Origin: Desulfurobacteriaceae bacterium
GTDB lineage: Bacteria > Aquificota > Aquificia > Desulfurobacteriales > Desulfurobacteriaceae
Assembly: GCA_027068415.1 (NCBI GenBank)
Contig: JAMOTD010000015.1
Location: forward strand, 62,001 to 126,000
Direction: 5' to 3'
Length of the DNA stretch: 64,000 nucleotides
The notes under the pieces: generated by a model
The model's input: only the letters and a program-made list of their open reading frames with translations
Databases searched by the model: none
What the model was told of the DNA's origin: nothing
Shown here: one piece after another, positions 35,105 to 44,280 of the stretch
Position numbering within the stretch: position 1 is the first letter of the stretch
How the letters are laid out: every line of letters starts with the position of its first letter
Made by a program: the position numbers and the translations under genes

Positions 35105-36481
35105 CTAAAGGTCAAAAACCTTCCCCGGGTTCAGTATGTTATTGGGGTCAAGAGCCCTCTTAACCGCCTTCATCTTCTCAAGGGCTTCTCCCACCTCCAG
35201 CGGTAGAAATTCCTTTTTCATCCAGCCTATCCCGTGCTCACCCGAAATTGAGCCCTCAAGGGAGAGGGTAAGCTCAAAAACTTCCCTTACGGCTTTCTCC
35301 ACCTTCTCCTCTTCGTTAGGCTCGTACATAAAGTTAACGTGTATGTTGCCGTCCCCGGCGTGGCCAAAGTTAACTACCATCAGGTTATACTTATCGGCTA
35401 TTTCGTAGACCTTTTTAATCAGCTCCGGGATTCTGTTTCTGGGTACTACCACGTCCTCATTTATCTTTTTAGGCTTCAGTTGAACAATTGCCGGTGAAAC
35501 CGCCCTCCTCGCCTGCCATATGGCTTCCCTTTCTTCGGGGGTGGTTGCTTTTCTTATCTCCTCTGCTCCGGCCTTTTTGCACACCTTAATTACCCTGTTT
35601 ATCAGCTCGTCAACTACGGCCTCATAGCCGTCAACCTCAATTACGAGTAATCCCTCGGCATAAGTCGGTAGCCCTATCTTTGCAAAGTTCTCAACTGCGA
35701 CTATTGAGTTCTTGTCAAGGAACTCACAAGCGGTGGGGATAACTTTGTTCCTGAACATGTCGGCGACGGCTTGGGCCGCCTGCTCTACTTTGGGGAAGAC
35801 GGCCATTGCCGTTCTTACCGCTTCCGGTGAGGGTATCAGCTTCAGGTATGCCTTTGTTATAAAGGCCAGTGTCCCTTCAGAACCGACAATTAGGTCTTTA
35901 AGGTTGTATCCTGCTACCGACTTAACCGCCTTTGAGCCGACCTTGGTAACTGTTCCGTCGGCGAAAACCACCTCAAGCTGCATTACGTAGTCTTTTGTTA
36001 CTCCGTACTTTACACATTTCGGCCCGCCGGCGTTCTCGGCAATATTCCCCCCGATTGTTGAGTACTTGTAGCTTGAAGGGTCGGGCGGGTAGAAGAGCCC
36101 CCTCTTCTCTACCTCCTTCTGAAGCTCGTAAGTTACCACTCCCGGCTCTGTCAGAACCGCAAGGTTATCCTCGTCAATTTCAATGATTCTGTTCATCTTC
36201 TCGGTAGAGATAACAATTCCCCCTTCCAGCGGAGCAGCCCCTCCCGTTAGCCCCGAGCCCGCTCCCCGGGGGTAAACCGGTATCCTCTCTTCATTTGCGA
36301 ACGAGAGGATTTTTGACACGTCTTCCGGCGTTTCCGGGAAAACTACTACGTCGGGGACTCCCTTATACCCCGTCGGCGTTCCGTCGTAAGCGTAAGAAAG
36401 CCTCCAGCCCGTGGAATCTTTGACTTTATCTTTTCCTATTAATTTGGATAGGTACTTTGAGACTTTGTCAGCTTTGAGCAT
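35105..36481 (-). CDS. glcD: FAD-linked oxidase, glycolate oxidase subunit GlcD-like
   Basis: A 458-residue flavoprotein of the D-lactate dehydrogenase/glycolate oxidase type. FAD-binding PCMH domain with VYPRGAGSGLTGGAAPLEGGIVIS and DPSSYKYSTIGGNIAENAGGPKCVKYGVTKDYV; C-terminal catalytic domain with VVNFGHAGDGNIHVN and GSISGEHGIGWMKKEFL. No GlcE or iron-sulfur GlcF gene is adjacent, so either those are elsewhere or this acts as a stand-alone 2-hydroxyacid dehydrogenase. Flanked by stator and polysaccharide operons. Confidence 0.88.
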   Translation of the reverse strand: MLKADKVSKYLSKLIGKDKVKDSTGWRLSYAYDGTPTGYKGVPDVVVFPETPEDVSKILSFANEERIPVYPRGAGSGLTGGAAPLEGGIVISTEKMNRIIEIDEDNLAVLTEPGVVTYELQKEVEKRGLFYPPDPSSYKYSTIGGNIAENAGGPKCVKYGVTKDYVMQLEVVFADGTVTKVGSKAVKSVAGYNLKDLIVGSEGTLAFITKAYLKLIPSPEAVRTAMAVFPKVEQAAQAVADMFRNKVIPTACEFLDKNSIVAVENFAKIGLPTYAEGLLVIEVDGYEAVVDELINRVIKVCKKAGAEEIRKATTPEEREAIWQARRAVSPAIVQLKPKKINEDVVVPRNRIPELIKKVYEIADKYNLMVVNFGHAGDGNIHVNFMYEPNEEEKVEKAVREVFELTLSLEGSISGEHGIGWMKKEFLPLEVGEALEKMKAVKRALDPNNILNPGKVFDL

Positions 36482-36516
36482 TGCTCCTCCTTAATAAGAG
36501 GGGATTAAGCTGAAAT

Positions 36517-38481
36517 TTATTCTTCTTCTTCTGCTTTGTCTTTTAGGTAGAAGGGCATTTTTGAAAGGAGGAATCTGTAAGCGTTAATAGGTCTTCCAGC
36601 AAGCTGGCCTACGTCTCTCGTCCACGGAGAGAGAGAGTAGTAGCCTACCTGTTTAGTATCCTTTGTGCTGAACATTCTCAGGGGAACGGCTACGAAGACG
36701 CCTTTGTCCCTGTAGTTTTTGTTAAATGAAGAGAAGTCTGACGTATCGGAGTAAGTGTACCAGAAGCCGACTTCAAACCCTTTAACAACTCTTGAGATTT
36801 GGAACCTTACTCCTTTATCGCCTGCTAAGAACCTTCCTGCCTTTACTGAGATGTGCATTTCCGGATATTTTGTTACGTAGTTTATCCCGGCGTAGAGGTC
36901 GTGAAAACCGTAGTTTCTTAGTTTAAACGGGTCTTCCGAGTCCCTCTTTCTTACCCAGTCTCCTCCGATTAGGAGTGCTGTTCTTCCGTCTCTCAAGAAG
37001 TGGATAATGTCTCCGCCTACCCCGGCGTACATTAGTTCGTTGTAGCCTGCCGATATACCTACGAAGGTTCTATCTGCAACGGGGCTGATGTAGGTAATTG
37101 CAAGGGTTGATATGTCCGGGTGTTTGTTGTTGAGGTATTTGTCTATGTCACTTCTGACCGGCTTTTCCATTAGGGGCGGAATTACCGAAGAGATGTTATT
37201 CCTTATGGGGAGTATTGCAGATGCCGAAAGGTAGAAGTTGTTAAAGAGGTATTCCTTGATTCCTACGTCGTAGCTGAGCTTGTATTTGAAGGCTCCTGAG
37301 GGGTCGTTAAGGAATGTCCTGAGCTTGATTGCTCCCCAGTATTTGGGTTTGGCAACCGTTATTTCTTCTCTCGGAGTAAAGGGAGGGGCTATTCTATATG
37401 TGGCGTTTGAAAGGAACTCTTCAAAGGTCAACTCTCCTTTTAGGTAGTCATTTATAACTTTGGCGGGAACGGTTATTTCAGTTACGGGAATGTTATCCTT
37501 TTTAAGGATAAACTTTACTCTGTAAACGCCGGGAATGTAGACTACCCTAAATATTGACAGGATTTTCTTCAGAGCTACTGATTCATAAAAGTAGGTATCG
37601 TTAGAGTACTCTATCACCAAGGTAGAGCCCGTCAGGTAAACCTCTGGATAACTGAAACCGAGTCTTTTTAAGGCCTTTTCAAAAAAGAGGGTCTGTTTAT
37701 TGGAACGTATTAACTTTAAGTCCTCTTTAGAGAGTATAAAGTACCTGGGCTTGTGGGGAAGCCAGAGCTTTCCCATGGGCATATTAAAGTTAACGTTGAG
37801 GGAAAGCTCCTCACCCCTCTGGAATGAGCCCACCAGTTGAAGCCAGGAGAGGGGTTGCCACTTTAATCCGAAGTTCCATTTACTTTTAACGCTGTCTATT
37901 CCCTTTAACTTCTCCGGCTTTATCGGTGAGTACTCGGTTATAAACGAAAGCTTCGGGTGTAGGAGCACCTCGGTTCCGAAGAAGAAGCCGTCAATTACTC
38001 CGTCTGCGTAGCCCACTGTGACGTTTTGGGGAAGCAGGGAGTCTATGTACTTGGTTATGACGAGGTACTTTGTTTCAAATAATTTCGTTCCGTGGAAGTC
38101 GTCCCACCCGACCGCTATTGCCGGAAACTTTTCGTTTTCCGGAAGAATTTGGTATTTGGCAAAAAAGGCTTTGTCCTTATAGGAGCCGTAGCCGGACCAG
38201 ATTCCTTTTGAAAGGTGTATGTTCCTTATTTCTGTAATTACTCCTCCCAGCTCAAGGCCGGGAAAGAAACCGACGTTTCCGTAAACCCTTAAGTAGGGGT
38301 AACTGTATGAAGAACCGAACTTTAAGTGGCCGTCTTGGACGGTGTAAGCAGTCGGGTTTATTAACAGGCCGGTTCTGCCGAAGTTTGAAGTAATTTCGTC
38401 AGGGAAGGCCTTATCAGATATTAAAAGGGTTGCTAAAATTGACGCTGTTAGTAAACCGAGAACTTTTTTCTTTACCCCCAA
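36517..38481 (-). CDS. YjbH-like outer-membrane exopolysaccharide protein
   Basis: 654 residues: signal peptide (about 1-28), then a long beta-rich protein with the YjbH features SNFGRTGLLINPTAYTVQDGHLKFGSSY near the start, a central domain (EVYLTGSTLVIEYSNDTYFYES) and repeated aromatic strands to the C-terminus, consistent with beta-barrels. In E. coli, YjbH is the outer-membrane part of the YjbEFGH exopolysaccharide system. The TTG start has GGAGACAGGA upstream. It is last in wzz-SLBB-YjbE-YjbH, with a hairpin before it. Confidence 0.78.
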   Translation of the reverse strand: MGVKKKVLGLLTASILATLLISDKAFPDEITSNFGRTGLLINPTAYTVQDGHLKFGSSYSYPYLRVYGNVGFFPGLELGGVITEIRNIHLSKGIWSGYGSYKDKAFFAKYQILPENEKFPAIAVGWDDFHGTKLFETKYLVITKYIDSLLPQNVTVGYADGVIDGFFFGTEVLLHPKLSFITEYSPIKPEKLKGIDSVKSKWNFGLKWQPLSWLQLVGSFQRGEELSLNVNFNMPMGKLWLPHKPRYFILSKEDLKLIRSNKQTLFFEKALKRLGFSYPEVYLTGSTLVIEYSNDTYFYESVALKKILSIFRVVYIPGVYRVKFILKKDNIPVTEITVPAKVINDYLKGELTFEEFLSNATYRIAPPFTPREEITVAKPKYWGAIKLRTFLNDPSGAFKYKLSYDVGIKEYLFNNFYLSASAILPIRNNISSVIPPLMEKPVRSDIDKYLNNKHPDISTLAITYISPVADRTFVGISAGYNELMYAGVGGDIIHFLRDGRTALLIGGDWVRKRDSEDPFKLRNYGFHDLYAGINYVTKYPEMHISVKAGRFLAGDKGVRFQISRVVKGFEVGFWYTYSDTSDFSSFNKNYRDKGVFVAVPLRMFSTKDTKQVGYYSLSPWTRDVGQLAGRPINAYRFLLSKMPFYLKDKAEEEE

Positions 38482-38498
38482 TCCTGTCTCCAGTTAAA

Positions 38499-38518
38499 CC
38501 CCCCCCAGAAGGGGGAGG
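38499..38518 (-). terminator. GC hairpin between YjbE-like and YjbH-like genes (possible attenuator)
   Basis: On the minus strand CTCCCCC-TTCT-GGGGGGG is followed by TTTAAC, a short T run. It lies 8 bp after the YjbE-like stop and could end part of the transcripts, giving more of the small protein than of YjbH. Confidence 0.5.
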
Positions 38519-38525
38519 TACTTTG

Positions 38526-38849
38526 TTAGTGGTGGGCAGGCGTTGCGTGGGCAGGCGTAGTACCGTTGTCAGAATCAGAAGTGGCCGTTGCTGCCACAAC
38601 CGAAGCTGCCACTACAGCTCCTGCTGCAACAAGAGCTGCCGTTGTTGCGGCTCCTGCTGCGGCTGCTCCTACTGCAGCTCCTGCTGCGGCCGCCCCTGCT
38701 CCTACACCGGCTCCTGCGGCTCCAGCAGCAGCACCTGCACCAGCACTACTTCCTGCAGCACCCGCTCCTACAGCTGCTTCTGTTGCCGAAAAGGCTGCCG
38801 GTGAAAGGCAGAGGCTCATAGCTATGAGTGCTCCCAGTAGCTTTTTCAT
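38526..38849 (-). CDS. Small Ala/Gly-rich exported protein, YjbE-like
   Basis: 107 residues: signal peptide MKKLLGALIAMSLCLSPAAFSA, then an almost pure alanine/glycine stretch with some valine and serine (about 24-90), and a tail SDSDNGTTPAHATPAHH. E. coli YjbE has the same kind of signal plus Ala/Gly/Ser/Thr-rich body and is also next to a YjbH gene. Low complexity means family searches may fail; I rely on composition and context. Possibly secreted with, or scaffolding, the polysaccharide. RBS GGAGGAGAG precedes the ATG. Confidence 0.7.
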   Translation of the reverse strand: MKKLLGALIAMSLCLSPAAFSATEAAVGAGAAGSSAGAGAAAGAAGAGVGAGAAAAGAAVGAAAAGAATTAALVAAGAVVAASVVAATATSDSDNGTTPAHATPAHH

Positions 38850-38887
38850 CTCTCCTCCTCCATTGCTTTACGCGTTTAAATATATTA

Positions 38888-41719
38888 TCAGAGATTTGAA
38901 ATTGTGTAAATGGTCAATGCCGACTGGTAGATTATCTGTACTACGTCCTTTATCAACGGTCTCCACATTATCGGTACTTTTATCTCTGTCGGGACTATAA
39001 CCGCATCTCCCGGTTGAAGTTTGTAGTCAAGTATGGAGTTCTCGGAGTTGCCCCAGACAAACCGCTTCTTTTTACTATCCCACTTTATCAGGTGGCCACC
39101 TTCTCCCGAGGAAACGGTTGTTCCGTTTGCTTTAATTACAAATATGTTCTCCTTGTCGGCATCTCTTGTAAGGCCTCCTGCGAGGCTTATGGCCTCCCTA
39201 ACCGTTAGACCTTTCTGATGGACAAAGGCAGAGGGGTTGTAGACCTCTCCGAAGACGAGAATGCTTTGGGGTTTCTTAGGAATGTATATCCTGTCGCCGT
39301 CTTCAAGGAGTATGTTGTAGGGAGAGTTCTTGAGCTCTTCAAGGTTGTGAGGAACTATAACTCCGGCTATCCTTCCGGTAACTTGGCTCTTTTCAATCTC
39401 CTCAAGGAGTTTTCTCTTGGCCTCGTAGGCCGCCTGGCGGGCTCTGAGCTCTTCGCTTGTAAGGTCGGACTGCATTACTCCAGCCTCTTCCTTCTCAAGC
39501 TGTTGCCTCATGAGGTTGATTGCCTGGGCCAGCTTTTCTCTCTGCATCTCTTCAACGGACTTCCTCAGGATAACAATTCCCTCAGGGTAAGCATTGGGGA
39601 GGAAACCACCGGCTTGTTTGAGGATATCGTAAAGGGTTGTTTTGTCTCCTATCTTGTAAACTCCCGGGTGTTTTACATAGCCTGATATCTGAACCTTCTC
39701 TACGGCCTCTTCGGGTTTAACTTTTACTACTACCAGTCTGTCCCCCGGTTTGAGGGTAAACTGGGTTTCGGGAGTTTTCTTAACCAAGATGTCGTAAAGG
39801 AAAAAGCTGGCTTTTGTTTTCTCTTTTTTCTCCTTTGAAGAGAGAGGCTGAGAACTTTCCTTCTCCTTCCTGAGAACTATCACCTTCAAGTTCTTTATGC
39901 TATCAGTAAACTGTGCTGAGGTAAGGGCTTCCGCGAGGGTTATTTCCGGATGGTAAGGTACGTAGTAGGACCTTTTAACTTCTCCTGAAACGAGAATCGG
40001 TTTATAGAGGTATTTGGGATAGAACCTTACGGTATCAAGTTTATGGAGAGTTATGTCCTTTTTGCCCTTCACTATGTCAATAGGAGCAAACCTTATGATT
40101 TTCACTATGTCAAGGGTTTCTGGGTCTCTCCGCTCAATCTCTCCGTAGTAGAGGTTCGTGTTCTCCGTAATTCTGTCGGATGTTAAAATCTGGGAGAGCT
40201 TTAACCCTTTCCTGTAGGCGTAAACTCCCGGGTACTTAATTTTTCCTTCAAGGACTACCACGTCCTTTATGCTGTTGAAGTTAACCGCCTTTACGTTTCC
40301 TACCTTGAAGAAGGTTATCTTATCTGCCGGTTTGAGCTCAATGTCGTAAGTATTCTTAAAGACGTCTCTGGGAGCAAAGGTTATATACTGGGGAGGTGTT
40401 CCCGGGGGGAACTGTCTGGTTATCAGGGCAAAGTCCATGCTCGTGTCTATGAAGAAGAGGTCGGGGCTGAGGAGCTCTGAGAGTTTCATTCCGGGCTTAT
40501 ACTGATAGAGCCCCGGATATGCCGTGTAGCCCTCAACGAGGACAGCGTTCAGAGGTATAGAAAGTACCTGTTTTATGAGGAGTATGTCTCCGTCGTGAAC
40601 CTTTTGGTTTACGAACTTTTTATCGTCAAGATTCCCCTCTACGAGCTCAAGATATTGGTTTTTGTGGTACCGCTGAATTACTGCCTTATACTTGTAGCTT
40701 GAGGGGAGCAGGCCTCCGGCTATGTTAATTAAGTCTTTGACCGTCTCGTTTCCTTTTAATTCGTAGATGGCCGGCCTTTTAACCTTTCCTGCTATTCCGG
40801 CCACCTTTCTAATGGGTTTAACGAATATTACGTCTCCGTCTTGGAGCCTAAAGTCAACGGGTTTCCCGTAAAGGAGGAGCTGGTATAGGTCAACGTGAAT
40901 TTCTTTTGTACCTTTCGGGGTCTTCCTTGTAATAACTATGTCTCTGAGAGTTCCAGTCTTCTTTACCCCTCCTGCGAGGTTAAGGGCGTCTATAAGGGTG
41001 TTTACTCCCGTTACTACTATGGCTCCAGGCCTCTTAACCTCTCCCGAAACGTAAACGGGGAAAGTTCTCAGCCTTCCCACAGTAATTTTTACGGGGGCTC
41101 CGACCGCCTTTGAAACTACCCTCTCTGCCTCGCCGACGCTCATTCCCCAAACGTAAATTACACCGGCTCCGGGTATGAAGACTTTTCCCTCTCTATCTAC
41201 AGGGAGTTTAAGCACTCCGGGCGTTTTAACGGGAGAGCTCCCTATTATGTAGATTAAAATCTCATCACCCGGCCCGAGTATGTACTCTTTTCCTACCGGA
41301 ATTGCTGAGGGTAGCTTTTTATAACCCCTGAAGAAGTCGTACCCGAACTGGCGGAGCTTCGTTTTAACTCCTTTTAATCTAATGTTGAAGCTCTTTTCAA
41401 TGTAGGATGTTTGGGAGAAGGCTCCCTTCTGACTTAAAACCTTTTCTACTGCAACCTCCGATTCAACCTCTTTGAGGAGGTTTTCGCTGCCGCTTTCACT
41501 TTGAGCTTCCGTCCGGGTCTGGGAGCTTCCCTCACCGAAAAGGGAGGACGTATCGGTTTGAACTTCAACTTGGGTTTGTTGTGCGGCTTGTTGTTGAACT
41601 ACCGTGCCGGTCGCCGTCTGACTTTGGGCCTGAACTGGCACGCTCTGGGTTTGAGCGTTTGCTCCGGAAGTGATAAGTGATAAAACGAGAGCTATTTTAA
41701 GCTTGGAGCTCTTTACCAT
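38888..41719 (-). CDS. Multi-SLBB polysaccharide export protein
   Basis: 943 residues, exported (signal about 1-22, SSKLKIALVLSLITSGANA). After a Gln/Thr-rich linker comes a Poly_export domain (YILGPGDEILIYIIGSSPV...GVIYVWGMSVGEAERVVSKAV) and then about six to seven SLBB units, each with a phrase such as VYVSGEVKRPGAI, ISGYVKHPGVY or VFGEVYNPSAF. This is far longer than Wza (about 380) and suggests a long periplasmic channel or tether. The ATG at 41719 has AGAGGAGAGGGG upstream and overlaps the wzz end by 23 bp. Confidence 0.87.
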   Translation of the reverse strand: MVKSSKLKIALVLSLITSGANAQTQSVPVQAQSQTATGTVVQQQAAQQTQVEVQTDTSSLFGEGSSQTRTEAQSESGSENLLKEVESEVAVEKVLSQKGAFSQTSYIEKSFNIRLKGVKTKLRQFGYDFFRGYKKLPSAIPVGKEYILGPGDEILIYIIGSSPVKTPGVLKLPVDREGKVFIPGAGVIYVWGMSVGEAERVVSKAVGAPVKITVGRLRTFPVYVSGEVKRPGAIVVTGVNTLIDALNLAGGVKKTGTLRDIVITRKTPKGTKEIHVDLYQLLLYGKPVDFRLQDGDVIFVKPIRKVAGIAGKVKRPAIYELKGNETVKDLINIAGGLLPSSYKYKAVIQRYHKNQYLELVEGNLDDKKFVNQKVHDGDILLIKQVLSIPLNAVLVEGYTAYPGLYQYKPGMKLSELLSPDLFFIDTSMDFALITRQFPPGTPPQYITFAPRDVFKNTYDIELKPADKITFFKVGNVKAVNFNSIKDVVVLEGKIKYPGVYAYRKGLKLSQILTSDRITENTNLYYGEIERRDPETLDIVKIIRFAPIDIVKGKKDITLHKLDTVRFYPKYLYKPILVSGEVKRSYYVPYHPEITLAEALTSAQFTDSIKNLKVIVLRKEKESSQPLSSKEKKEKTKASFFLYDILVKKTPETQFTLKPGDRLVVVKVKPEEAVEKVQISGYVKHPGVYKIGDKTTLYDILKQAGGFLPNAYPEGIVILRKSVEEMQREKLAQAINLMRQQLEKEEAGVMQSDLTSEELRARQAAYEAKRKLLEEIEKSQVTGRIAGVIVPHNLEELKNSPYNILLEDGDRIYIPKKPQSILVFGEVYNPSAFVHQKGLTVREAISLAGGLTRDADKENIFVIKANGTTVSSGEGGHLIKWDSKKKRFVWGNSENSILDYKLQPGDAVIVPTEIKVPIMWRPLIKDVVQIIYQSALTIYTISNL

Positions 41720-42752
41720 TCCCCTCTCCTCTTTTCTTTGCGTTTTCAAGCCACTCCCTGAAGAATGCAAGGAAGATACCCATAAACAGACCTGAGACAA
41801 GGCCTACTGCCGCTATGAGTTTCTTTTTGGGTTTGTAGGGCTTGTCCGGGTCAGGAACGTAGGGAGGGTCTATAACCTGAAAGGAAACTTTCTCTTTCTG
41901 CTCCTGCGCTTTTGCTAACTCGTATTGCTGGGTTAGGGTCGCAAGGAGCTGTGAGGCTATCTCCATCTGTAGCTTTAGCTTCTCCATGTTAAACCTGTAC
42001 TGGGGAAGGTTTACAAAGGTTGAAGGAAGGTTTGTGTTCCCCTTAAACCTCTTTATCAGCTTGACATCTTCTTCGTCAAAGATGAAAGGAACTTCCTTAA
42101 TTTTTCCTTTCAGGAAGTCCTGGTAAACCCTTTCAAGGAGCTTGTACTTCTCCTTTGCCTTATCAAGCTGGCTTTTTACGTATAGAGTGTAGCTGTGGGC
42201 AAGTTTTGCGCTCTTTTCGTTTAGAATTTGTGAAGCTACTTTAAGGGATGTTTGGGCTATTTTGTAAGCAACTTCCGGTTTTTCGGGGAACGTAACTGAG
42301 AAAGTAATCACCCCAGTATTTTTGTTTTCCGAAGTAGAGATGAGCTTTTTCAATGCTTTTTCTCCGTCAAGTAGGGTCGGCTTTTTGGTTTCGGTATTGT
42401 TCCACCTATCGGGAAAGAGAATCGGCATCAGGTTGAGTTCGTTTATTACCCTTTCTCTCAGAGTTCTGCTTTCAAGGACTGCTTTAACGCTTAAACCCTC
42501 CTGTGTGGGCAGAGGAATCGGCAGTGCAGATAGGAGAGAGCTCATTCCGCCGCTCTTACCTCCCAAGGGGACGAGGGTTGCCTCTGTTTTGTAGACCGGT
42601 TTTGAGAGAAATGCGTAGGCTAAGGATGCTGTCAAAAATAAAAGTGTAGTAAGTATTACCGTTTTTTTCCTCTTTTTGAGCGTTAGCCAGAGCTCGTAAA
42701 GGTCTATCTCGTCGTCCTGATAAGGAGTAGAAAACTCTCTCTCTCTTTCCAA
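41697..42752 (-). CDS. Wzz-type polysaccharide chain-length determinant
   Basis: 351 residues: short cytoplasmic N-terminus (DEIDLYELWLTLKKRKK), membrane helix about 35-52, the family motif KPVYKTEATLVPLGG, a long periplasmic coiled coil, and a C-terminal membrane helix (KKLIAAVGLVSGLFMGIFLAFFREWLENAKKR) preceded by the proline-rich VPDPDKPYKPKK. It sets polymer length in the inner membrane. First gene of the polysaccharide operon; no tyrosine-kinase domain is fused. Confidence 0.9.
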   Translation of the reverse strand: MEREREFSTPYQDDEIDLYELWLTLKKRKKTVILTTLLFLTASLAYAFLSKPVYKTEATLVPLGGKSGGMSSLLSALPIPLPTQEGLSVKAVLESRTLRERVINELNLMPILFPDRWNNTETKKPTLLDGEKALKKLISTSENKNTGVITFSVTFPEKPEVAYKIAQTSLKVASQILNEKSAKLAHSYTLYVKSQLDKAKEKYKLLERVYQDFLKGKIKEVPFIFDEEDVKLIKRFKGNTNLPSTFVNLPQYRFNMEKLKLQMEIASQLLATLTQQYELAKAQEQKEKVSFQVIDPPYVPDPDKPYKPKKKLIAAVGLVSGLFMGIFLAFFREWLENAKKRGEGNGKELQA

Positions 42753-42827
42753 ATTTCCTCCGGCTTTTCCCGCTTTTCTTGTTATTGGCTGAAGGTTTCG
42801 CTGATGGTTTCTAATTCTACACTGTTT

Positions 42828-44279
42828 TTAAATCTCTTTCCAGAACTCGGGTACTAAAAGTGCCAGTATGGGGAAGACTTCAAGTCTTCCCAGGAGCATC
42901 TCAACTGATAAGAGGAGTTTATCAAAACTTGAGAAGAAGCTGAAGTTGTCGGCAGGCCCTACCTTTCCGAGTCCGGGCCCCAAGCTGGTTATACAGGCTA
43001 TTGATGCCGAGAAGGATGTTATGAGGTCGTAGCCTGAGAGGGCTATTATCAGGCCGAAGAGGACTGCCGTTGAAAAGTAAATTGAAATAAAAGCCCAGAT
43101 TGTATTGAGGAGGGAGACGTCAAGGGCTCTGTTCCCTAAGGAGATGCGGTAAACCAGCCGCGGGTGGGCGGTCTTCTTGAGCTCCTTCAGGACAGTTTTG
43201 AGCATAACTAAAAACCTGAACTGTTTTATCCCTCCCGCCGTTGAGCCGGAAGAGGCCCCTATTAGGGCCAATATCATGAGGAGTGCCAGAATAAAGGGAG
43301 GCCAGTTTGAGTAGTCGGTTGAGGCAAAGCCGGTTGTTGAGGCCGCAGTTGCGATTTGAAAGAAGGCGTACCTGAATGCCGTAATGGGGTCGTGGTAGTA
43401 GTGCTCGGTGTAGAGGATTGCTGTAGTTATAAGGGTTGTTAAAAGGACTATCAGAAGAAAGCTTTTTACCTCGTAGTACGAAAAGAAGGTTTTAAGGCTC
43501 CTCTCCTTGAAGGCTCTGTAGTAGAGGGAGAGGTTGAGAGCTCCCAGCACCATAAAAACCGCTATTATCATCTCAACGGCAAAGGAGTGAAAGGCCGCAA
43601 CGCTACTGTTTTTGGTTGAAAAACCTCCCGTTGCGATTGTGGCAAAGGCGTGGTTTACTGCCTCGTAGAGTGGGAGGCCCGCAAGTTTCAGGAGAATAGT
43701 TTCTACAACTGTCAGGACGAGGTAAACGAGTAGGATTGCCTTTGCCACCTCCTTCACTCTGGGGAGAACTCTTTCCTCTACCGCCTTTGCCGCCTCTATC
43801 CTCATTAGCTGGGCTCCTCCCGTTCCCAAGAGGGGAAGGAGCGAGAGGGAAAAGACAACAAAGCCGATTCCTCCAATCCAGTGAGTAGTTGAGCGCCACA
43901 GGAGAACGCTTTTAGGAAGGATTTCTATGTCGGTTAGTATTGAAGCTCCGGTTGTTGTGAAGCCCGAGACCGACTCAAAGTAAGCGTCAGGAAAGCGGGG
44001 AATGGCTCCGGTCTCCATGTAGCACAGTGCCGAGAGTGCCGGGAAGAGAAACCAGACCAGAACAACCACCAAAAGTGCCTCTTTAACGTTTATGTCCGAG
44101 ACCTTCTCCTTTACCTGAAGGGCTATCAGGAGAAGAGCTCCCATCAAAATTGGCGGGAAGAGAAAATCTTCGGTAAGCCCGTCTTTAACAAAGAATGAGT
44201 AAACCGCCGGCAGCAGGAAGGAGGTTGATAGGAGGAATAGGATTATTACGACGTACTTAAAGACGAGGGAGAGTCTCAT
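42828..44279 (-). CDS. trkH: TrkH-type potassium uptake channel subunit
   Basis: 483 residues, about ten membrane helices forming four pore units. The four selectivity-loop glycines are in TTTGASILTD, ATGGFSTKNSS, STTGFASTDYS and SLGPGLGKVG. It imports K+ across the inner membrane under control of TrkA. The ATG at 44279, 1 base after the trkA stop with GGAAG upstream, is preferred to the TTG at 44294 inside trkA. Confidence 0.92.
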   Translation of the reverse strand: MRLSLVFKYVVIILFLLSTSFLLPAVYSFFVKDGLTEDFLFPPILMGALLLIALQVKEKVSDINVKEALLVVVLVWFLFPALSALCYMETGAIPRFPDAYFESVSGFTTTGASILTDIEILPKSVLLWRSTTHWIGGIGFVVFSLSLLPLLGTGGAQLMRIEAAKAVEERVLPRVKEVAKAILLVYLVLTVVETILLKLAGLPLYEAVNHAFATIATGGFSTKNSSVAAFHSFAVEMIIAVFMVLGALNLSLYYRAFKERSLKTFFSYYEVKSFLLIVLLTTLITTAILYTEHYYHDPITAFRYAFFQIATAASTTGFASTDYSNWPPFILALLMILALIGASSGSTAGGIKQFRFLVMLKTVLKELKKTAHPRLVYRISLGNRALDVSLLNTIWAFISIYFSTAVLFGLIIALSGYDLITSFSASIACITSLGPGLGKVGPADNFSFFSSFDKLLLSVEMLLGRLEVFPILALLVPEFWKEI

Positions 44280-44280
44280 C

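Noticed and set aside
38566-39000. Plus-strand Ala/Pro-rich ORF opposite the YjbE-like gene
   Set aside because: A shadow of the low-complexity Ala/Gly coding sequence; no RBS or signal and it runs across two real genes.
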